From: Candidatus Accumulibacter cognatus
GTDB lineage: Bacteria; Pseudomonadota; Gammaproteobacteria; Burkholderiales; Rhodocyclaceae
Assembly: GCA_013414765.1 (NCBI GenBank)
Contig: CP058708.1
Coordinates: 2,909,553-2,973,552 of the forward strand
Reading direction: 5' to 3'
Length of the DNA: 64,000 bases
A program made the position numbers and the translations under genes. Position 1 is the stretch's first letter. Each line of letters starts with the position of its first letter. The notes under the pieces were generated by a model that worked only from the letters and a program-made list of their open reading frames with translations, did no database searches and was not told the origin of the DNA. Of the stretch, positions 9,279 through 20,363 are shown one piece after another.

Positions 9279-11050
9279 CGGTCGGCCTTGGCAAGGCCGA
9301 TCCCCGGTACGGCGAGCAGCGCCTGCGCAGAATCGGGCAGCAGCTCAGCGATCTCGTAGAGCGTGCGATCATGCAGGATCACGTAGGCAGGAACTCCCTG
9401 TTCGCGTGCTCTCTCGCTGCGCCAGGTCCGCAGCCTGGCTAGCAGCGGTGAATCGTTGGCTCGCTGCGGCGGGCTGTCTGGCAAGTTTTTGCTCCGGGCT
9501 GGCTTGCCCTTTGGCCGATCCGAACGCTGTCGCAGCTTGAGGCTGATTTCTCCCTTGAGAATCGGCCGTGCGCTGTCCGTCAGCTTTAGCGCCCCGTAGG
9601 CCGTGGCGTCGGCTGCGAGCACTCCACCTGCGAGCAACTGCCGAAATACCGAGCGCCAGCCCATGTCGTCCATCTCCACTCCGACGCCGAAAGTCGGCAG
9701 GCGGTCGTGACCGAACTGCCTGACTTTGTCGGTAGGCTTGCCACGCAGGATGTCGATCAGATGCCCGGCACCAAAACGCTGGCCGGTTCGCAAGGCTGCA
9801 GACAGCGCCTTCTGCGCCGCTACCGTACCGTCCCAGAGCAGTGGCGGGTCAAGGCAGACATCGCAGTTGCCGCAGGGCGCTGCGGCCTCGCCAAAATAGT
9901 TGAGCAGGAGGACGCGACGGCACTGCGCCGATTCGCAATAGGCGAGCATGCTCTCGAGCTTCTGCCTTTCGACGTGCTTCTGCTCGAGCGGTGCGGACGA
10001 CTCCTCGATCATTTGCCGGTGGATGACTACATCATTCAATCCGTAGGTCATCCACGCTTGCGAAGGATCACCATCGCGCCCGGCCCGCCCGGTTTCCTGG
10101 TAATACGCTTCGAGGCTCTTGGGCAGGTCGAGATGAGCGACGAAGCGCACGTCGGGTTTGTCGATTCCCATCCCGAATGCGACGGTGGCCACCATCACCA
10201 GCCCATCCTCGCGCAGAAAGCGCTGCTGGTGACGTTGCCGGGCGTCGGCGGTCAGTCCGGCATGGTACGGCAGGGCAGCCACTCCCTGCGCATTCAGCCA
10301 GACGGCGGTTTCATCCACCTTGCGGCGCGAAAGACAATAGACGATGCCGGCCGCACCATGATGCGCAACGAGAAAGCTCAGCAATTGTTTGCGCGGGTTG
10401 TCACGCTCGACGATCGTGTAACGGATGTTTGGCCGATCGAAACTTGCGACGAACAAGCTCGCTTCCTCGAGATTCAGGCGGGTAACGATTTCCTGCCGGG
10501 TTAGCTGGTCTGCAGTCGCCGTCAAGGCAATGCGTGGTACCCCAGGGAAGCGCTGGTGCAGCTTTGAGAGCTGAATGTACTCCGGGCGAAAATCGTGTCC
10601 CCATTGTGAAACACAATGGGCCTCGTCAATCGCAAAGAGTGCGAGCTGCTGGCGCGCGACGAGTTGTTCGAGCAGGCCGATGAAACGGTCGCTGAGCAGC
10701 CGTTCAGGTGCCACATAGATCAGATCCAGCTCGTCGTTCAGCAAACGGCGCTCGGTGTCGACCGCCGATCGAAAATCCATCGACGAATTCAGGAAAGCTG
10801 CGCGCACACCCGCCAGCCGCAAGGCATCAACCTGGTCTTGCATCAGCGCGATCAGTGGCGAGACGACCACGCCAACGCCCTGGCGCAGCAGTGCCGGGAT
10901 CTGATAGCAGAGCGACTTGCCGCCGCCGGTCGGCATCAGCACTAGCGCGTCACCGCCAGCGACGAGCTGGTCGACGATTTCCTCCTGCTGACCACGAAAC
11001 GACGGATAGCCGAAAACCCGGCGCAGGATGTCGACCGCTGGCTTGCTCAT
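9236..11050 (-). CDS. recQ: ATP-dependent DNA helicase RecQ
   Basis: 604 residues from the ATG at 11050 ([22 protein letters not shown]), the family's usual beginning; in-frame sequence upstream is not conserved. 3'-5' helicase in recombination and fork repair. Seen in order: Walker [30 protein letters not shown], motif VI-type [10 protein letters not shown], the zinc cysteines CESAQCRR...CGNCDVC, the winged-helix RQC region, and a C-terminal HRDC domain ending [11 protein letters not shown]. It converges with the FMN enzyme gene. Confidence 0.96.
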   Translation of the reverse strand: MSKPAVDILRRVFGYPSFRGQQEEIVDQLVAGGDALVLMPTGGGKSLCYQIPALLRQGVGVVVSPLIALMQDQVDALRLAGVRAAFLNSSMDFRSAVDTERRLLNDELDLIYVAPERLLSDRFIGLLEQLVARQQLALFAIDEAHCVSQWGHDFRPEYIQLSKLHQRFPGVPRIALTATADQLTRQEIVTRLNLEEASLFVASFDRPNIRYTIVERDNPRKQLLSFLVAHHGAAGIVYCLSRRKVDETAVWLNAQGVAALPYHAGLTADARQRHQQRFLREDGLVMVATVAFGMGIDKPDVRFVAHLDLPKSLEAYYQETGRAGRDGDPSQAWMTYGLNDVVIHRQMIEESSAPLEQKHVERQKLESMLAYCESAQCRRVLLLNYFGEAAAPCGNCDVCLDPPLLWDGTVAAQKALSAALRTGQRFGAGHLIDILRGKPTDKVRQFGHDRLPTFGVGVEMDDMGWRSVFRQLLAGGVLAADATAYGALKLTDSARPILKGEISLKLRQRSDRPKGKPARSKNLPDSPPQRANDSPLLARLRTWRSERAREQGVPAYVILHDRTLYEIAELLPDSAQALLAVPGIGLAKADRYGEDLLAIVAAAD

Positions 11051-11084
11051 GGCCTGGGTGCGCCGTGGGGATGACAGAAGGGTA

Positions 11085-11816
11085 TCAGATCCAGTGCTCC
11101 CGGTACAGTTCCCGGCCATCCCAGCAAAGAAACTCGCCTTGTGTCTCCTGCCAGTCTGCCAGTACCCAGCGCTCGACATGTATCCCGTCGACTAGGTGGG
11201 CATGCGTCGCCGGACGATGTGTATGACCGTGGATCAGCGTGGCATAGCCATGTGCGCGCAGGAAATCGTCCGTCGCACCGGCATTGACGTCCATCAGGTT
11301 GTCCGCCTTGTCGCGTTTGGCAGATTCGCTTTTTTGGCGGGCCGCGATGGCCATCGCCTTGCGTTCCGGCAGGGATTTGCCCAGAAAGATGGTCTGCCAG
11401 TCGGGCCGGCGCACCAGCGCACGAAATGCCTGGTAGTCGTGATCGTCGGTACACAAGGCATCGCCATGCGACAGGACGAACTGCCATGCCGGCAGGGACA
11501 GGATATAAGGATCCGGCAGCAGCCGAGCGCCGCTGCGGGCAGCGAAGTGGTCTCCGAGCAGAAAATCGCGGTTCCCATGCATCACTGACACGCGCACCCC
11601 GTCCACCGCCAGCTCGTGCAGGGCATCGACGATGTGGACGGCAAACGAATCTTCCGGATCTTCCAGGCAGTCGTCACCCGGCCAGGTTTCAAACAGATCG
11701 CCGAGAATGAACAATTGCTCGGCGGCACGCGCACGGCCACCGAGAAAATCCAGAAAGATGCGGGTGACGCCTGGCGCCTGCGGTGTCAGATGCAGATCGG
11801 AAATGAACAGGATCAC
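11085..11816 (-). CDS. lpxH: UDP-2,3-diacylglucosamine diphosphatase
   Basis: 243 residues if started at the GTG at 11816, which gives the usual N-terminus (M/V)ILFISDLHL; a farther GTG at 11864 would overlap ppiB and has no conserved sequence. Metallophosphoesterase of lipid A synthesis that converts UDP-2,3-diacylglucosamine to lipid X and UMP at the inner membrane. Metal ligand blocks are [27 protein letters not shown] and HGHTHRP. It follows ppiB by 31 nt and is probably in one operon with ppiA-ppiB. No clear Shine-Dalgarno sequence. Confidence 0.92.
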   Translation of the reverse strand: MILFISDLHLTPQAPGVTRIFLDFLGGRARAAEQLFILGDLFETWPGDDCLEDPEDSFAVHIVDALHELAVDGVRVSVMHGNRDFLLGDHFAARSGARLLPDPYILSLPAWQFVLSHGDALCTDDHDYQAFRALVRRPDWQTIFLGKSLPERKAMAIAARQKSESAKRDKADNLMDVNAGATDDFLRAHGYATLIHGHTHRPATHAHLVDGIHVERWVLADWQETQGEFLCWDGRELYREHWI

Positions 11817-11847
11817 TGCGTGAATGAATCGTGGACTGGAATGAGCA

Positions 11848-12339
11848 TCAGCAGACCTCAGCACGTTCGATCAGTACATCTTCTACGGGCACATCGCCAT
11901 GCCCATTGGAAAAGCCCGTTTTGACCGCCTTGATCCGATCGACCACCTCGCGACCCTCAACCACCTTGCCGAATACGCAGTATCCCCAACCCTGGGCATT
12001 GGGCGCACGGTAATTGAGAAAATCGTTGTTCACCAGATTGATGAAGAACTGTGCGGTGGCCGAGTGCGGCTCAGAGGTACGCGCCATGGCAACCGTGTAG
12101 GCATCATTCTTGAGCCCGTTGCTCGCTTCATTTTGGATCGGATCCTTGCAGGCCTTCTGTTTCATGCCCGGCGCGAAGCCACCGCCCTGAACCATGAAGC
12201 CGGGAATCACTCGATGGAAAACCGTATTGTCATAGTGGCCAGCCTCGACGTAGTCGAGGAAGTTTCTGGCTGACAAAGGCGCTTTTTCGGCGTCCACTTC
12301 GATGGCAATAACGCCAAAATTGGTATGCAGCTTGATCAT
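11848..12339 (-). CDS. ppiB: Cytoplasmic peptidyl-prolyl isomerase (cyclophilin)
   Basis: 163 residues. Cyclophilin fold with [42 protein letters not shown] and [11 protein letters not shown], including the catalytic Arg and the GQF-like active site. There is no signal peptide, so it should act in the cytoplasm. Its ATG overlaps the TGA of ppiA by 4 bp (ATGA), which implies translational coupling. The two proteins are close paralogues. Confidence 0.95.
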   Translation of the reverse strand: MIKLHTNFGVIAIEVDAEKAPLSARNFLDYVEAGHYDNTVFHRVIPGFMVQGGGFAPGMKQKACKDPIQNEASNGLKNDAYTVAMARTSEPHSATAQFFINLVNNDFLNYRAPNAQGWGYCVFGKVVEGREVVDRIKAVKTGFSNGHGDVPVEDVLIERAEVC

Positions 12340-12902
12340 GGCTTTCCTTTCTCGGGAATGATCTTGACCGACTGGATAATGACCGGTTCAAGGGGAACGT
12401 CCTGGTGCATCGAGCGGTTTCCGGTCGCCACCTTGGCGATCTTGTCCACCACATCCATGCCTTCTGTGACCTTGCCAAAAACCGTATAGCCCCAGCCATC
12501 GCTCGCAGGATAGTTGAGTGCGGCATTGTCGCGGAGATTGATGAAGAACTGAGAACTCGCCGAATGCGGCTCTGAGGTACGGGCCATGGCGATCGTTCCC
12601 CGATCGTTTTTCAGGCCATTCTTCCCCTCGTTTTCCACCTTTCGGACCGCCGGCTTCTGTTGCAGATCAACGGTAAAACCACCACCCTGAATCATGAAGC
12701 CGGGAATGACGCGGTGGAAAACCGTGCCGTTGTAGAACCCCTCGTTGACGTACTGGACAAAGTTCTGGACGGTTTTTGGTGCCTTTTCGGAATTGAGTTC
12801 AATCACGATCCGGCCCATGCTGGTCTGCATGTCGACGCTGGGTGCAGCCAAGGCCGCTACCGACAGTAGGCCAACGGCAATCAGGGCAAGTTTCCTGTAC
12901 AT
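12336..12902 (-). CDS. ppiA: Periplasmic peptidyl-prolyl isomerase (cyclophilin)
   Basis: 188 residues. The N-terminus [22 protein letters not shown] is a Sec signal peptide cleaved near ALA-A, so it is exported. The mature part is a full cyclophilin with [32 protein letters not shown] and [17 protein letters not shown]. It probably assists folding of envelope proteins. It is followed directly by the cytoplasmic paralogue, an arrangement consistent with local duplication and re-targeting. Confidence 0.95.
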   Translation of the reverse strand: MYRKLALIAVGLLSVAALAAPSVDMQTSMGRIVIELNSEKAPKTVQNFVQYVNEGFYNGTVFHRVIPGFMIQGGGFTVDLQQKPAVRKVENEGKNGLKNDRGTIAMARTSEPHSASSQFFINLRDNAALNYPASDGWGYTVFGKVTEGMDVVDKIAKVATGNRSMHQDVPLEPVIIQSVKIIPEKGKP

Positions 12903-12932
12903 CAGAGAATTCCTCCAGGTAAATAATGATCA

Positions 12933-14012
12933 TCAGCCGATCCGTTCCTGCTGAATCAACCACCTGCCCCTGGATTTGACCAGGATGATGGTCTTGGTGA
13001 CGGAGGATTTCAGGTAGGGCGAACTGTAATGCTGTCGGAGCCTCACCGTTGCCTTGTCGTCGGCAAACGAGACCTTGATGTCCTCGATTTCCACCTGTAG
13101 CCTGCCAAGTTTGTTCATCGGTCGAGTGCGCTCATTTTCCCATGCCTTGCGGGGCATTCCACCGGGCGTACGAAAATCCGCTGCATAGTACGCGAGATAG
13201 GCCTTGGCATCCTTCCGTGACCAGGCGCCAACCCAGCCTTGCAGGGCTTTCGTCACGGCCCTCTCGTCACTCGAAATCACCGTTGCCTGCTGCACCGATT
13301 TGTCAGCATCCGTCGCGGCAGCGAGCGGGGTGATACCCTTGCCCGTTGGTATCGTGGCAGCAGAGGTGCCAGCGGCAGGGATTGATGCTTCCGCAATCGG
13401 CATGACAGCCGGTTCGTTGCTGGTTTTTCGGCTACTACCGGTCTCGCCAGCTGGCAGCATCGCCACCCTTGAGCTGCTTGTGGAGGACTTGTTGAGTTCC
13501 CGAAGCCTGGCACGCTTGGATTGTGTCACTTGCCTCGACGGATCCAGCTGTAGCGCTTTGTCATAAGCCTGGCCGGAGAGCATGGCATAGACATCACCAA
13601 GGTTGTCGTAGGCGGTAGCGTAGCCCGGATGAATCCTGATCGCCATCTCGAGTGCCGTACGCGCCTTCTCGTATTGTTTCTGTTGGGCATACAGAACCGC
13701 CAGATTGTTGTAAGTCTCTGGCAATTCGGGATAGTCCTCGGTCAGTTTGCTGAAGACGGCTATGGCTTCCTGTTGTTTGCCCATCTCGGTGAGGGCGAGA
13801 CCCTTGAGGAATCGCCCCTGTGCGTCCGATGGCTTGTTCGCCAGGTAGGCGTCGACCTTTTCGAGAGCATGTGCAGTCTGGCCCTGGCGCATTAGCCGCT
13901 GTGCATCCGACAGCGTGTCGGATGTGGCAAAGAAACTGCTGCAGCCCAGTAGCAAGCCGACGATCAAAGCCGGGAAGGAGGCAGGCATAGGCATCGGAAG
14001 ATTCGAGTGCAT
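12933..14012 (-). CDS. TPR lipoprotein with C-terminal NTF2-like domain
   Basis: 359 residues from the ATG at 14012. The N-terminus is hydrophobic and ends in LLLGCSS, a plausible lipobox. Residues of about 35-150 form TPR repeats (SDAQRLMRQGQTAHALEKVD, KPSDAQGRFLKGLALTEMGK, PETYNNLAVLYAQQKQYEKA, ATAYDNLGDVYAML). A Ser/Ala/Pro-rich linker leads to an NTF2/SnoaL-like domain (ALQGWVGAWSRKDAKAYLAYY...GRWLIQQERIG). This architecture occurs in envelope proteins found with L,D-transpeptidases and peptidoglycan factors, but the exact role is unknown. A start at 13994 is also possible. Confidence 0.75.
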   Translation of the reverse strand: MHSNLPMPMPASFPALIVGLLLGCSSFFATSDTLSDAQRLMRQGQTAHALEKVDAYLANKPSDAQGRFLKGLALTEMGKQQEAIAVFSKLTEDYPELPETYNNLAVLYAQQKQYEKARTALEMAIRIHPGYATAYDNLGDVYAMLSGQAYDKALQLDPSRQVTQSKRARLRELNKSSTSSSRVAMLPAGETGSSRKTSNEPAVMPIAEASIPAAGTSAATIPTGKGITPLAAATDADKSVQQATVISSDERAVTKALQGWVGAWSRKDAKAYLAYYAADFRTPGGMPRKAWENERTRPMNKLGRLQVEIEDIKVSFADDKATVRLRQHYSSPYLKSSVTKTIILVKSRGRWLIQQERIG

Positions 14013-14146
14013 GGGTATGGTATACTTGCCTATGCAGCAGGTGGGTGTCACTAAACCGATTGATTCTAACAAGAAGTGCGTCCAAACCAAAGCACTCGAC
14101 GTGTACGCAGGGTAATTTTGTTCTTCCCGTAACCCTATGACTGCCA

Positions 14147-14178
14147 GTCATTCCGGCGGGGGTAAGCCGGCATCCAGT
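14147..14178. repeat. Small palindromic intergenic repeat
   Basis: GTCATTCCGGC, a short spacer, then GCCGGCATCCAG form a small hairpin of the common type scattered through proteobacterial genomes. It stands in the 225-bp gap before cysS. No second copy of this exact unit was found in the window. Confidence 0.35.
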
Positions 14179-14315
14179 CCGTTCATCAAACTTGGGTTTA
14201 GAATCCTGATTAGATTGATGAATCTTGATTCTGCCCGGCTCCGGAATCGAGACTCGAAGAGAACAGATTTGCCCTGGGTGTACGTCTGTGCCGAATGCTA
14301 TAGCGGACATAAAAT

Positions 14316-15698
14316 ATGTTGAAGATCTACAACTCGCTGACCAAGGAAAAGCAGGACTTCGTACCGATCACGCCCGGTAGTGTCCGCATGTACGTCTGTG
14401 GAATGACCGTTTATGACTACTGCCACCTCGGCCATGCACGCGTATTGGTCGTTTTTGACATGGTTCAGCGCTGGCTGCGGGCGAGTGGACTAAAGGTGTG
14501 CTACGTCCGGAACATTACCGACATAGATGACAAAATCATCCAGCGGGCACTAGCCAACAAGGAAAGCATCGGCGAATTGACCGACCGCTTCATTGGCTTC
14601 ATGGATGAAGATGCGACCGCACTTGGCGTAGAGAAACCCGACCATGAACCCCGGGCAACCCAATATATTCCGCAGATGCTCGGCCTGATCGAACTGCTGG
14701 AGAAAAACGGGCTGGCTTACCAAGCGACCACTGGTGACGTGAATTTCTCGGTCCGCAAATTTCCTGGCTACGGCAAACTGTCGGGTAAGTCTATCGACGA
14801 TCTTCGCGCAGGGGAACGCGTCGACGTTGACACTGGTAAGGACGACCCGCTCGACTTCGTGCTCTGGAAACAGGCCAGGAAGGGCGAACCTTTCTGGCCA
14901 TCGCCGTGGGGCAATGGTCGCCCCGGTTGGCACATCGAGTGTTCCGCGATGAGTTCGGACCTGCTCGGCAAGCACTTCGATATTCACGGAGGTGGGCAGG
15001 ACCTACAGTTTCCTCATCATGAAAACGAGATCGCGCAGTCCGAAGGCGCACATCACTGCCCGTTCGTTAACTTCTGGATGCACAACGGCTTCGTTCGTAT
15101 CGATGACGAAAAAATGTCGAAATCGCTCGGTAACTTCTTCACGATCAGGGACATCCTCAAGCAATACGATCCTGAAGTACTGCGTTTCTTCATCCTGCGG
15201 GCACACTACCGCAGCCCACTCAACTATTCTGATGCCCATCTCGACGATGCACGGCAAGCGCTGAGCCGGCTTTACACTGCACTCAAGGCGGCACCACCGG
15301 CAGTCGAAGTGGCCGCCGTGGACTGGCATGAGCCGCATGCGATTCGCTTTAGCCAGGCAATGAACGACGACTTCAACACCCCTGATGCCTGTGCCGCGTT
15401 GTTTGACTTGGCCAGCGAGGTGAACCGCAGCAAGTCTGCGGGACTGGCCAGCCAGTTGCGTGGGCTGGCGGGCCTTCTGGGACTGCTCAAGCGCGACCCA
15501 CAAGGATTTCTGCAGGGGACGCCGACACCGGGCGCTGAAGAGATGTCTGTCGAAGCGATCGAAATCCTGATCGCCAGCCGGTTGGCGGCAAAGAAACGCA
15601 AGGACTACGCCGAAGCAGACAGAATCCGTAGCGGACTACTGGCCGCAGGAGTTGTTCTTGAGGATGGTGCCCAGGGAACCAACTGGCGACGCGCCTGA
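14316..15698 (+). CDS. cysS: Cysteinyl-tRNA synthetase
   Basis: 460 residues, normal length. Class I synthetase that charges tRNA-Cys. The HIGH box appears as CHLGHARV and the KMSKS loop as [10 protein letters not shown]. The zinc-binding residues that select cysteine are in [26 protein letters not shown] and [20 protein letters not shown]. The C-terminal helical bundle ([26 protein letters not shown]) is complete. It converges on the LivK-type gene with only 12 nt between stops. Confidence 0.97.
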   Translation: MLKIYNSLTKEKQDFVPITPGSVRMYVCGMTVYDYCHLGHARVLVVFDMVQRWLRASGLKVCYVRNITDIDDKIIQRALANKESIGELTDRFIGFMDEDATALGVEKPDHEPRATQYIPQMLGLIELLEKNGLAYQATTGDVNFSVRKFPGYGKLSGKSIDDLRAGERVDVDTGKDDPLDFVLWKQARKGEPFWPSPWGNGRPGWHIECSAMSSDLLGKHFDIHGGGQDLQFPHHENEIAQSEGAHHCPFVNFWMHNGFVRIDDEKMSKSLGNFFTIRDILKQYDPEVLRFFILRAHYRSPLNYSDAHLDDARQALSRLYTALKAAPPAVEVAAVDWHEPHAIRFSQAMNDDFNTPDACAALFDLASEVNRSKSAGLASQLRGLAGLLGLLKRDPQGFLQGTPTPGAEEMSVEAIEILIASRLAAKKRKDYAEADRIRSGLLAAGVVLEDGAQGTNWRRA

Positions 15699-15710
15699 TC
15701 GTTTAATTGA

Positions 15711-16859
15711 TTAACGAAGAACCCGGCCGCTGTTGCCAATGACCGTCAGGTCGACAAAGCGAGAACCCAACCGATCATTGGCCGAATAGCTGACGCGATA
15801 GCCCCCAAGGTCATGGTTCTGCATGCCTTCGAGACTGCTCAGCAGCTTTTCGCGGCTGAGCTCTTTGCCCGTTTTGCGGATGGCATCGACCAACACTTTC
15901 GCCATGGCGTAAGCCTCGACGCCATAGTAGGAGAATTTTCCATTCTGGCCGAGCAGCTTCTGGTATTCGCGTACCAGCGGCGTGGTATCGTTCCAAGGAT
16001 AGGGCATGACCTGTGAAATGCCGATGCCGCGTGCCTCGTCACCAAGCTCCTGTACCAGCAGGTCAGCGCCGACTGGCGACAGGGTCATGAACTGCGGTTT
16101 TTGACCGATCTTCCTCATCGCACGAACGAAGGCGGCAGTAGGCTTGTACAAGGTCACCATGATCACCGCTTGCGGGTTCGCCTGGGCAATGGTCTGCACC
16201 GCCTGGCCGACCTCGGCCGAGTTACGTTCCACCGTGGCTACTGCCACCGGTGCCTGGTTATGCTTTCTGAGCGCGGTAACGACTCCATCGAGGCCGGATT
16301 TGCCGAATCCATCGTTCTGGTACAAAACGGCGATGTTGCTGAAGCCGAGAGAAACCAATTGATTGACGATTGCTTCGGTCTCGTTCGCGTAACTTGCCCG
16401 CACATTGAACATGTAGCGATTTTTCGGGTTGTCCCTAGGCAACTGGCGGATCGAGTCTGCACCCGAAATCGCTCCGACCAGCGGCACTTTGGCAACGCCA
16501 AAGACCTCGTTCATAGCCGCCGTTGTGGGACTCGAACCGTACGATGCGACCAGGGCAAAAACCTTTTCCTGGCTGATCAAGGCGCGGGTATTGGCGACCG
16601 CACGATCAGTTTCGTAGCCATCGTCGAGTGCGCGCAACTCCAGCCTTCTACCATGAATCCCTCCTGCATCGTTGATCTGGCGAAAATAGGCATTGATGAC
16701 CATCTTCATGTCCAGACCGTACGCCCCGTTAGGGCCGGAGAACGGCGCAGTCATGCCGATCAGGATGCTGTTGTCGGTCACCCCTACCTCAGCCGCCAGC
16801 ACACAGTTGACCCAACTCAAGCAAGCAAACAGTAGCGCCCTGACGATTCTCATGCCCAT
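15711..16859 (-). CDS. Branched-chain-amino-acid-type ABC transporter substrate-binding protein
   Basis: 382 residues. A signal peptide (MGMRIVRALLFACLSWVNCVLA-AE) precedes a type I periplasmic binding fold: GVTDNSILIGMTAPFSGPNGAYG, INAYFRQINDAGGIHGRRLEL, VFALVASYGSSPT, and VAVLYQNDGFGKSGLDG. The ligand is probably an amino acid or small carboxylate, but cannot be set from sequence. No permease or ATPase genes are adjacent, so it is an orphan component or works with a distant transporter. The start could also be the ATG at 16853. Confidence 0.85.
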   Translation of the reverse strand: MGMRIVRALLFACLSWVNCVLAAEVGVTDNSILIGMTAPFSGPNGAYGLDMKMVINAYFRQINDAGGIHGRRLELRALDDGYETDRAVANTRALISQEKVFALVASYGSSPTTAAMNEVFGVAKVPLVGAISGADSIRQLPRDNPKNRYMFNVRASYANETEAIVNQLVSLGFSNIAVLYQNDGFGKSGLDGVVTALRKHNQAPVAVATVERNSAEVGQAVQTIAQANPQAVIMVTLYKPTAAFVRAMRKIGQKPQFMTLSPVGADLLVQELGDEARGIGISQVMPYPWNDTTPLVREYQKLLGQNGKFSYYGVEAYAMAKVLVDAIRKTGKELSREKLLSSLEGMQNHDLGGYRVSYSANDRLGSRFVDLTVIGNSGRVLR

Positions 16860-16913
16860 TCTCCTTCAATGCGATTGCCGTGATTGTTCACGGACCTGCG
16901 ACTGGCTTCAGTC

Positions 16914-17016
16914 AACGGTCATTACTTTTCAGGTACCCCCGATCTGGAAGTCATGGCCATTACCCTCTCCCCCGACATTTCCCAGGCTGGAATGGGGAGA
17001 TTCACGAGTCGCTGAC
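16914..17016. repeat. Dispersed intergenic repeat, family B, copy 2
   Basis: Lies in the 292-bp gap between the LivK-type gene start and the dnaJ stop. It shares with 6749-6833 the ordered words CGGTCAT, CCCGATC, AAGTCATG, CTCTCCC and GGAGATTC-GAGTCGCTGAC. Nothing else coding is visible in the gap. Confidence 0.6.
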
Positions 17017-17151
17017 GCAACTTTCACCTTGAAGAATGGCGAAGCAAACTGACACACCCCTTACACGCAGCAACAGTGTGCGATATATTCGCCTGCGATT
17101 GTCTCGCCCGACACTGCTGGGCTGCATCAACGGGCGCAGAGATGGCAGTTC

Positions 17152-18273
17152 TCAGGTGGCCGCGAAAAAGTCGCGCACACGATCCATCCAGGATTTGGCG
17201 CGCGGGTTGTGGTGAGCGGAGTTCTCGCGGCTGGACTCCTCAAGTTCGCGCAACAACTCTTTCTGGCGTTCGGTGAGATGCACCGGGGTTTCCACAACCA
17301 CATGGCAGAGCAGATCACCGTGGGCGTTACTACGTACGCCCTTGATACCTTTGCCGCGCAAGCGAAAAATTTTTCCTGATTGCGTTTCCGGGGGAACACG
17401 GATTTTCGCAGCTCCATCCAGCGTCGGAATATCGATTTCTCCACCCAGAGCCGCGGTGGTAAAACTGATCGGCATCTCGCAGTGCAGGTCGTTCTGTTCG
17501 CGCTGAAAGACAGGGTGTGCCTTGAGGTGAATCTGAACGTAAAGATCCCCTGACGGCCCGCCATTGATGCCATGCTCGCCTTCGCCCGTGAGTCGAATCC
17601 GGTCGCCCTCATCAACTCCCGCTGGAATCTTCACCGCCAGGGTTTTGTGCTGCTTGACTCGGCCCGAGCCGTGACACGGAACACACGGCTCGGCTATAAA
17701 GCGCCCGGTACCATGACATTTCGGACAGGTCTGCTGAATCGAGAAGAAGCCCTGCTGCAGGCGAACCTGACCGCTCCCCTGACAGGTCGGACAGGTCTTT
17801 GGCTGCGTTCCGGCCTTGGCACCACTGCCATGGCAGGCGTCGCAAACCTCCATTGTCGGAATGCGGATCTTGGTTTCAGTGCCGAAGGCTGCCTGTTCCA
17901 GCGAAATTTCGAGGTTGTAGCGGAGGTCGGCGCCGCGATAGACATTTGAACGTCCACCGCCACGACGACCACCGAAGATCTCATCAAAGATGCCACCGAA
18001 GGTATCGGAAAATCCCCCGGCCCCCGCAGCGCCCATACCGGCCTGCGGATCGATGCCGGCGTAACCGTACTGGTCATAGGCGGCGCGCTTCTCCGGGTCG
18101 GTGAGAGTTTCGTAGGCTTCCTTGACTTCCTTGAAGTGCTCCTCAGCTTTGGGATTATCCGGATTACGGTCCGGATGATGCTTCATCGCCAGCTTGCGGT
18201 AAGCTTTCTTGATTTCTTCATCGGACGCGTCGCGATTGACGCCGAGAATGTCGTATAAGTCGCGTTTTGCCAT
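17152..18273 (-). CDS. dnaJ: Chaperone protein DnaJ
   Basis: 373 residues. Hsp40 co-chaperone that stimulates the DnaK ATPase and delivers substrates. J domain residues 1-70 contain the HPD tripeptide ([12 protein letters not shown]). A Gly/Phe-rich linker ([29 protein letters not shown]) follows, then four CxxCxGxG zinc repeats ([32 protein letters not shown]), and the C-terminal substrate domains. It lies 67 nt downstream of dnaK in the same direction. A GC-rich imperfect hairpin in that gap may attenuate or stabilise the transcript. Confidence 0.97.
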   Translation of the reverse strand: MAKRDLYDILGVNRDASDEEIKKAYRKLAMKHHPDRNPDNPKAEEHFKEVKEAYETLTDPEKRAAYDQYGYAGIDPQAGMGAAGAGGFSDTFGGIFDEIFGGRRGGGRSNVYRGADLRYNLEISLEQAAFGTETKIRIPTMEVCDACHGSGAKAGTQPKTCPTCQGSGQVRLQQGFFSIQQTCPKCHGTGRFIAEPCVPCHGSGRVKQHKTLAVKIPAGVDEGDRIRLTGEGEHGINGGPSGDLYVQIHLKAHPVFQREQNDLHCEMPISFTTAALGGEIDIPTLDGAAKIRVPPETQSGKIFRLRGKGIKGVRSNAHGDLLCHVVVETPVHLTERQKELLRELEESSRENSAHHNPRAKSWMDRVRDFFAAT

Positions 18274-18340
18274 GGGTTTATGAACAATTGGTGGGAGCAG
18301 GGCGAGGCGCGATTATACGCCCCGCCTGGTAGGCAAAGAC

Positions 18341-20269
18341 CTACTTCTTGTCTTTGACTTCGGTAAACTCGGCGTCCACGACGTCGCTGTCGTCCTTCTT
18401 CGCTTCACCGGCAGCCCCGGCAGTATGTGCGGAGCCCCCCGTTTGCTCCTGTTGTTTGGCGTACATCTTCTCGCCCAACTTCTGAGCAGCGGTTCCGAGC
18501 GCCTCGTTCTTCGCCTTGATGGCCTCGATGTCGTTGCCACGAATGGCCTCCTCGGCTTCACGCATCGCCTTTTCGATGACCTGTTTCTCGCTGTCGGAGA
18601 GTTCCTTGCCGTATTCGGCAAGCGACTTCTTGACGGTGTGAATCATGCCGTCGCACTGATTGCGGGCTTCCGCCAGTTCGTGTGCTTTCCGGTCTTCTTC
18701 GGCGTGCAACTCGGCATCCTGGACCATGCGCTGCACTTCCGCTTCACTGAGGCCAGAAGACGCCTGGATCTTGATCTTGTTCTCCTTACCAGTGGCCTTG
18801 TCCTTGGCCGAAACATGTAAAATACCATTGGCATCAATATCGAAGGTCACTTCGATCTGTGGCATGCCACGTGGTGCCGGCGGAATGTCGGAAAGATTGA
18901 ACTGTCCAAGGCTCTTGTTGCCGCTGGCCATTTCCCGCTCGCCCTGCAGCACGTGAATGGTTACCGCAGACTGGTTATCGTCAGCCGTCGAAAAGACCTG
19001 CGTCGCTTTGGTTGGAATGGTCGTATTCTTCTTGATCAGCTTGGTCATTACGCCGCCCAGCGTCTCGATACCCAGCGACAATGGCGTCACATCGAGGAGC
19101 AGAACATCCTTGACCTCGCCCTGCAGAACGCCACCCTGGATCGCAGCACCGACGGCCACCGCCTCATCCGGATTGACGTCGCGGCGCGGTTCGCGGCCGA
19201 AGAACTCCTTGACCCTTTGCTGCACCTTGGGCATCCGGCTCTGTCCGCCAACCAGGATGACATCGTCGATGTCGCCGATCTTGCAGCCAGCATCCTTCAG
19301 GGCAATTCGGCAGGGTTCGATAGTCCGCTCGATGAGATCGTCGACCAGCGCCTCGAACTTGGAGCGTGTGATCTTCAGCGTCAGATGCTTGGGTCCGGAG
19401 GCGTCAGCGGTAATGTAAGGCAGGTTGATTTCATTTTGCTGGCCGGACGAAAGCTCGATCTTGGCTTTTTCAGCGGCATCCTTGAGGCGTTGCAGAGCCA
19501 GCACGTCGGCCTTGAGGTTGACGCCCGATTCTTTCTTGAACTCGTCGATGATGTAATCGATCAGACGCTGGTCAAAGTCTTCGCCGCCGAGGAAGGTGTC
19601 ACCGTTGGTCGACAGCACCTCAAACTGGTGCTCGCCTTCGACCGCAGCAATTTCGATGATCGAGATATCGAAGGTGCCGCCGCCCAGGTCGTAGACCGCG
19701 ATCTTCTTGTCACCTTGCTTTTTGTCCATGCCGAAGGCCAGGGCCGCTGCCGTCGGTTCGTTGATGATGCGCTTGACTTCCAGGCCGGCAATCCGCCCGG
19801 CATCCTTGGTCGCCTGGCGCTGGCTGTCGTTGAAATAGGCAGGCACGGTAATCACCGCCTCGGTCACGTCTTCGCCGAGATAATCTTCGGCGGTCTTCTT
19901 CATCTTGCGCAGAACTTCCGCAGAAACCTGTGGCGGTGCAATTTTCTTGCCGCGCACCTCGACCCATGCGTCGCCATTCTCGGCTCTGAGAATCTTGAAC
20001 GGCATCAGCGAGATATCCTTCTGTACCTCCTTCTCTTCAAAACGGCGACCAATCAGCCGCTTGATCGCGTACAGCGTATTTTTCGGATTGGTCACCGCCT
20101 GACGTTTCGCTGGCGCCCCGCAGAGAATCTCGCCATCCTCCGCATAAGCAACCGTTGATGGCGTCGTACGCGCGCCTTCAGAGTTCTCTATGACCTTCGG
20201 TTTGCCGTTTTCCATGACGGCTACACAGGAGTTAGTCGTTCCGAGATCAATGCCGATGATCTTGCCCAT
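18341..20269 (-). CDS. dnaK: Chaperone protein DnaK (Hsp70)
   Basis: 642 residues. ATP-dependent Hsp70. N-terminal ATPase signatures: [33 protein letters not shown] and [14 protein letters not shown]. The substrate-binding domain follows ([19 protein letters not shown]) and the C-terminus ends in the acidic tail [16 protein letters not shown]. Gene order grpE-dnaK-dnaJ is typical of proteobacteria. A heat-shock promoter stands directly upstream, so dnaK can be induced separately from grpE. Confidence 0.98.
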   Translation of the reverse strand: MGKIIGIDLGTTNSCVAVMENGKPKVIENSEGARTTPSTVAYAEDGEILCGAPAKRQAVTNPKNTLYAIKRLIGRRFEEKEVQKDISLMPFKILRAENGDAWVEVRGKKIAPPQVSAEVLRKMKKTAEDYLGEDVTEAVITVPAYFNDSQRQATKDAGRIAGLEVKRIINEPTAAALAFGMDKKQGDKKIAVYDLGGGTFDISIIEIAAVEGEHQFEVLSTNGDTFLGGEDFDQRLIDYIIDEFKKESGVNLKADVLALQRLKDAAEKAKIELSSGQQNEINLPYITADASGPKHLTLKITRSKFEALVDDLIERTIEPCRIALKDAGCKIGDIDDVILVGGQSRMPKVQQRVKEFFGREPRRDVNPDEAVAVGAAIQGGVLQGEVKDVLLLDVTPLSLGIETLGGVMTKLIKKNTTIPTKATQVFSTADDNQSAVTIHVLQGEREMASGNKSLGQFNLSDIPPAPRGMPQIEVTFDIDANGILHVSAKDKATGKENKIKIQASSGLSEAEVQRMVQDAELHAEEDRKAHELAEARNQCDGMIHTVKKSLAEYGKELSDSEKQVIEKAMREAEEAIRGNDIEAIKAKNEALGTAAQKLGEKMYAKQQEQTGGSAHTAGAAGEAKKDDSDVVDAEFTEVKDKK

Positions 20270-20335
20270 TTCAGAATCCTTTCAATATTATTTTGAGAAC
20301 ATTCGCCAAAACCGAAATGTTTGGTAACGCTACGC

Positions 20336-20363
20336 AATTGGGGATTGTCGTGACGATTTCAAG
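20336..20363 (-). promoter_or_regulatory. Sigma-32-type heat-shock promoter for dnaK
   Basis: On the minus strand, CTTGAAA (20363-20357), a 13-nt spacer and CCCCAATT (20343-20336) match the sigma-32 consensus CTTGAA-N13-15-CCCCAT. The -35 box overlaps the grpE stop codon. Initiation is expected about 60 nt before the dnaK ATG. Confidence 0.75.

Noticed and set aside
18953-20158. 401-residue open frame on the plus strand
   Set aside because: It is exactly antisense to dnaK; long antisense frames over dnaK are a known codon-bias artefact and this one has no recognisable domain.
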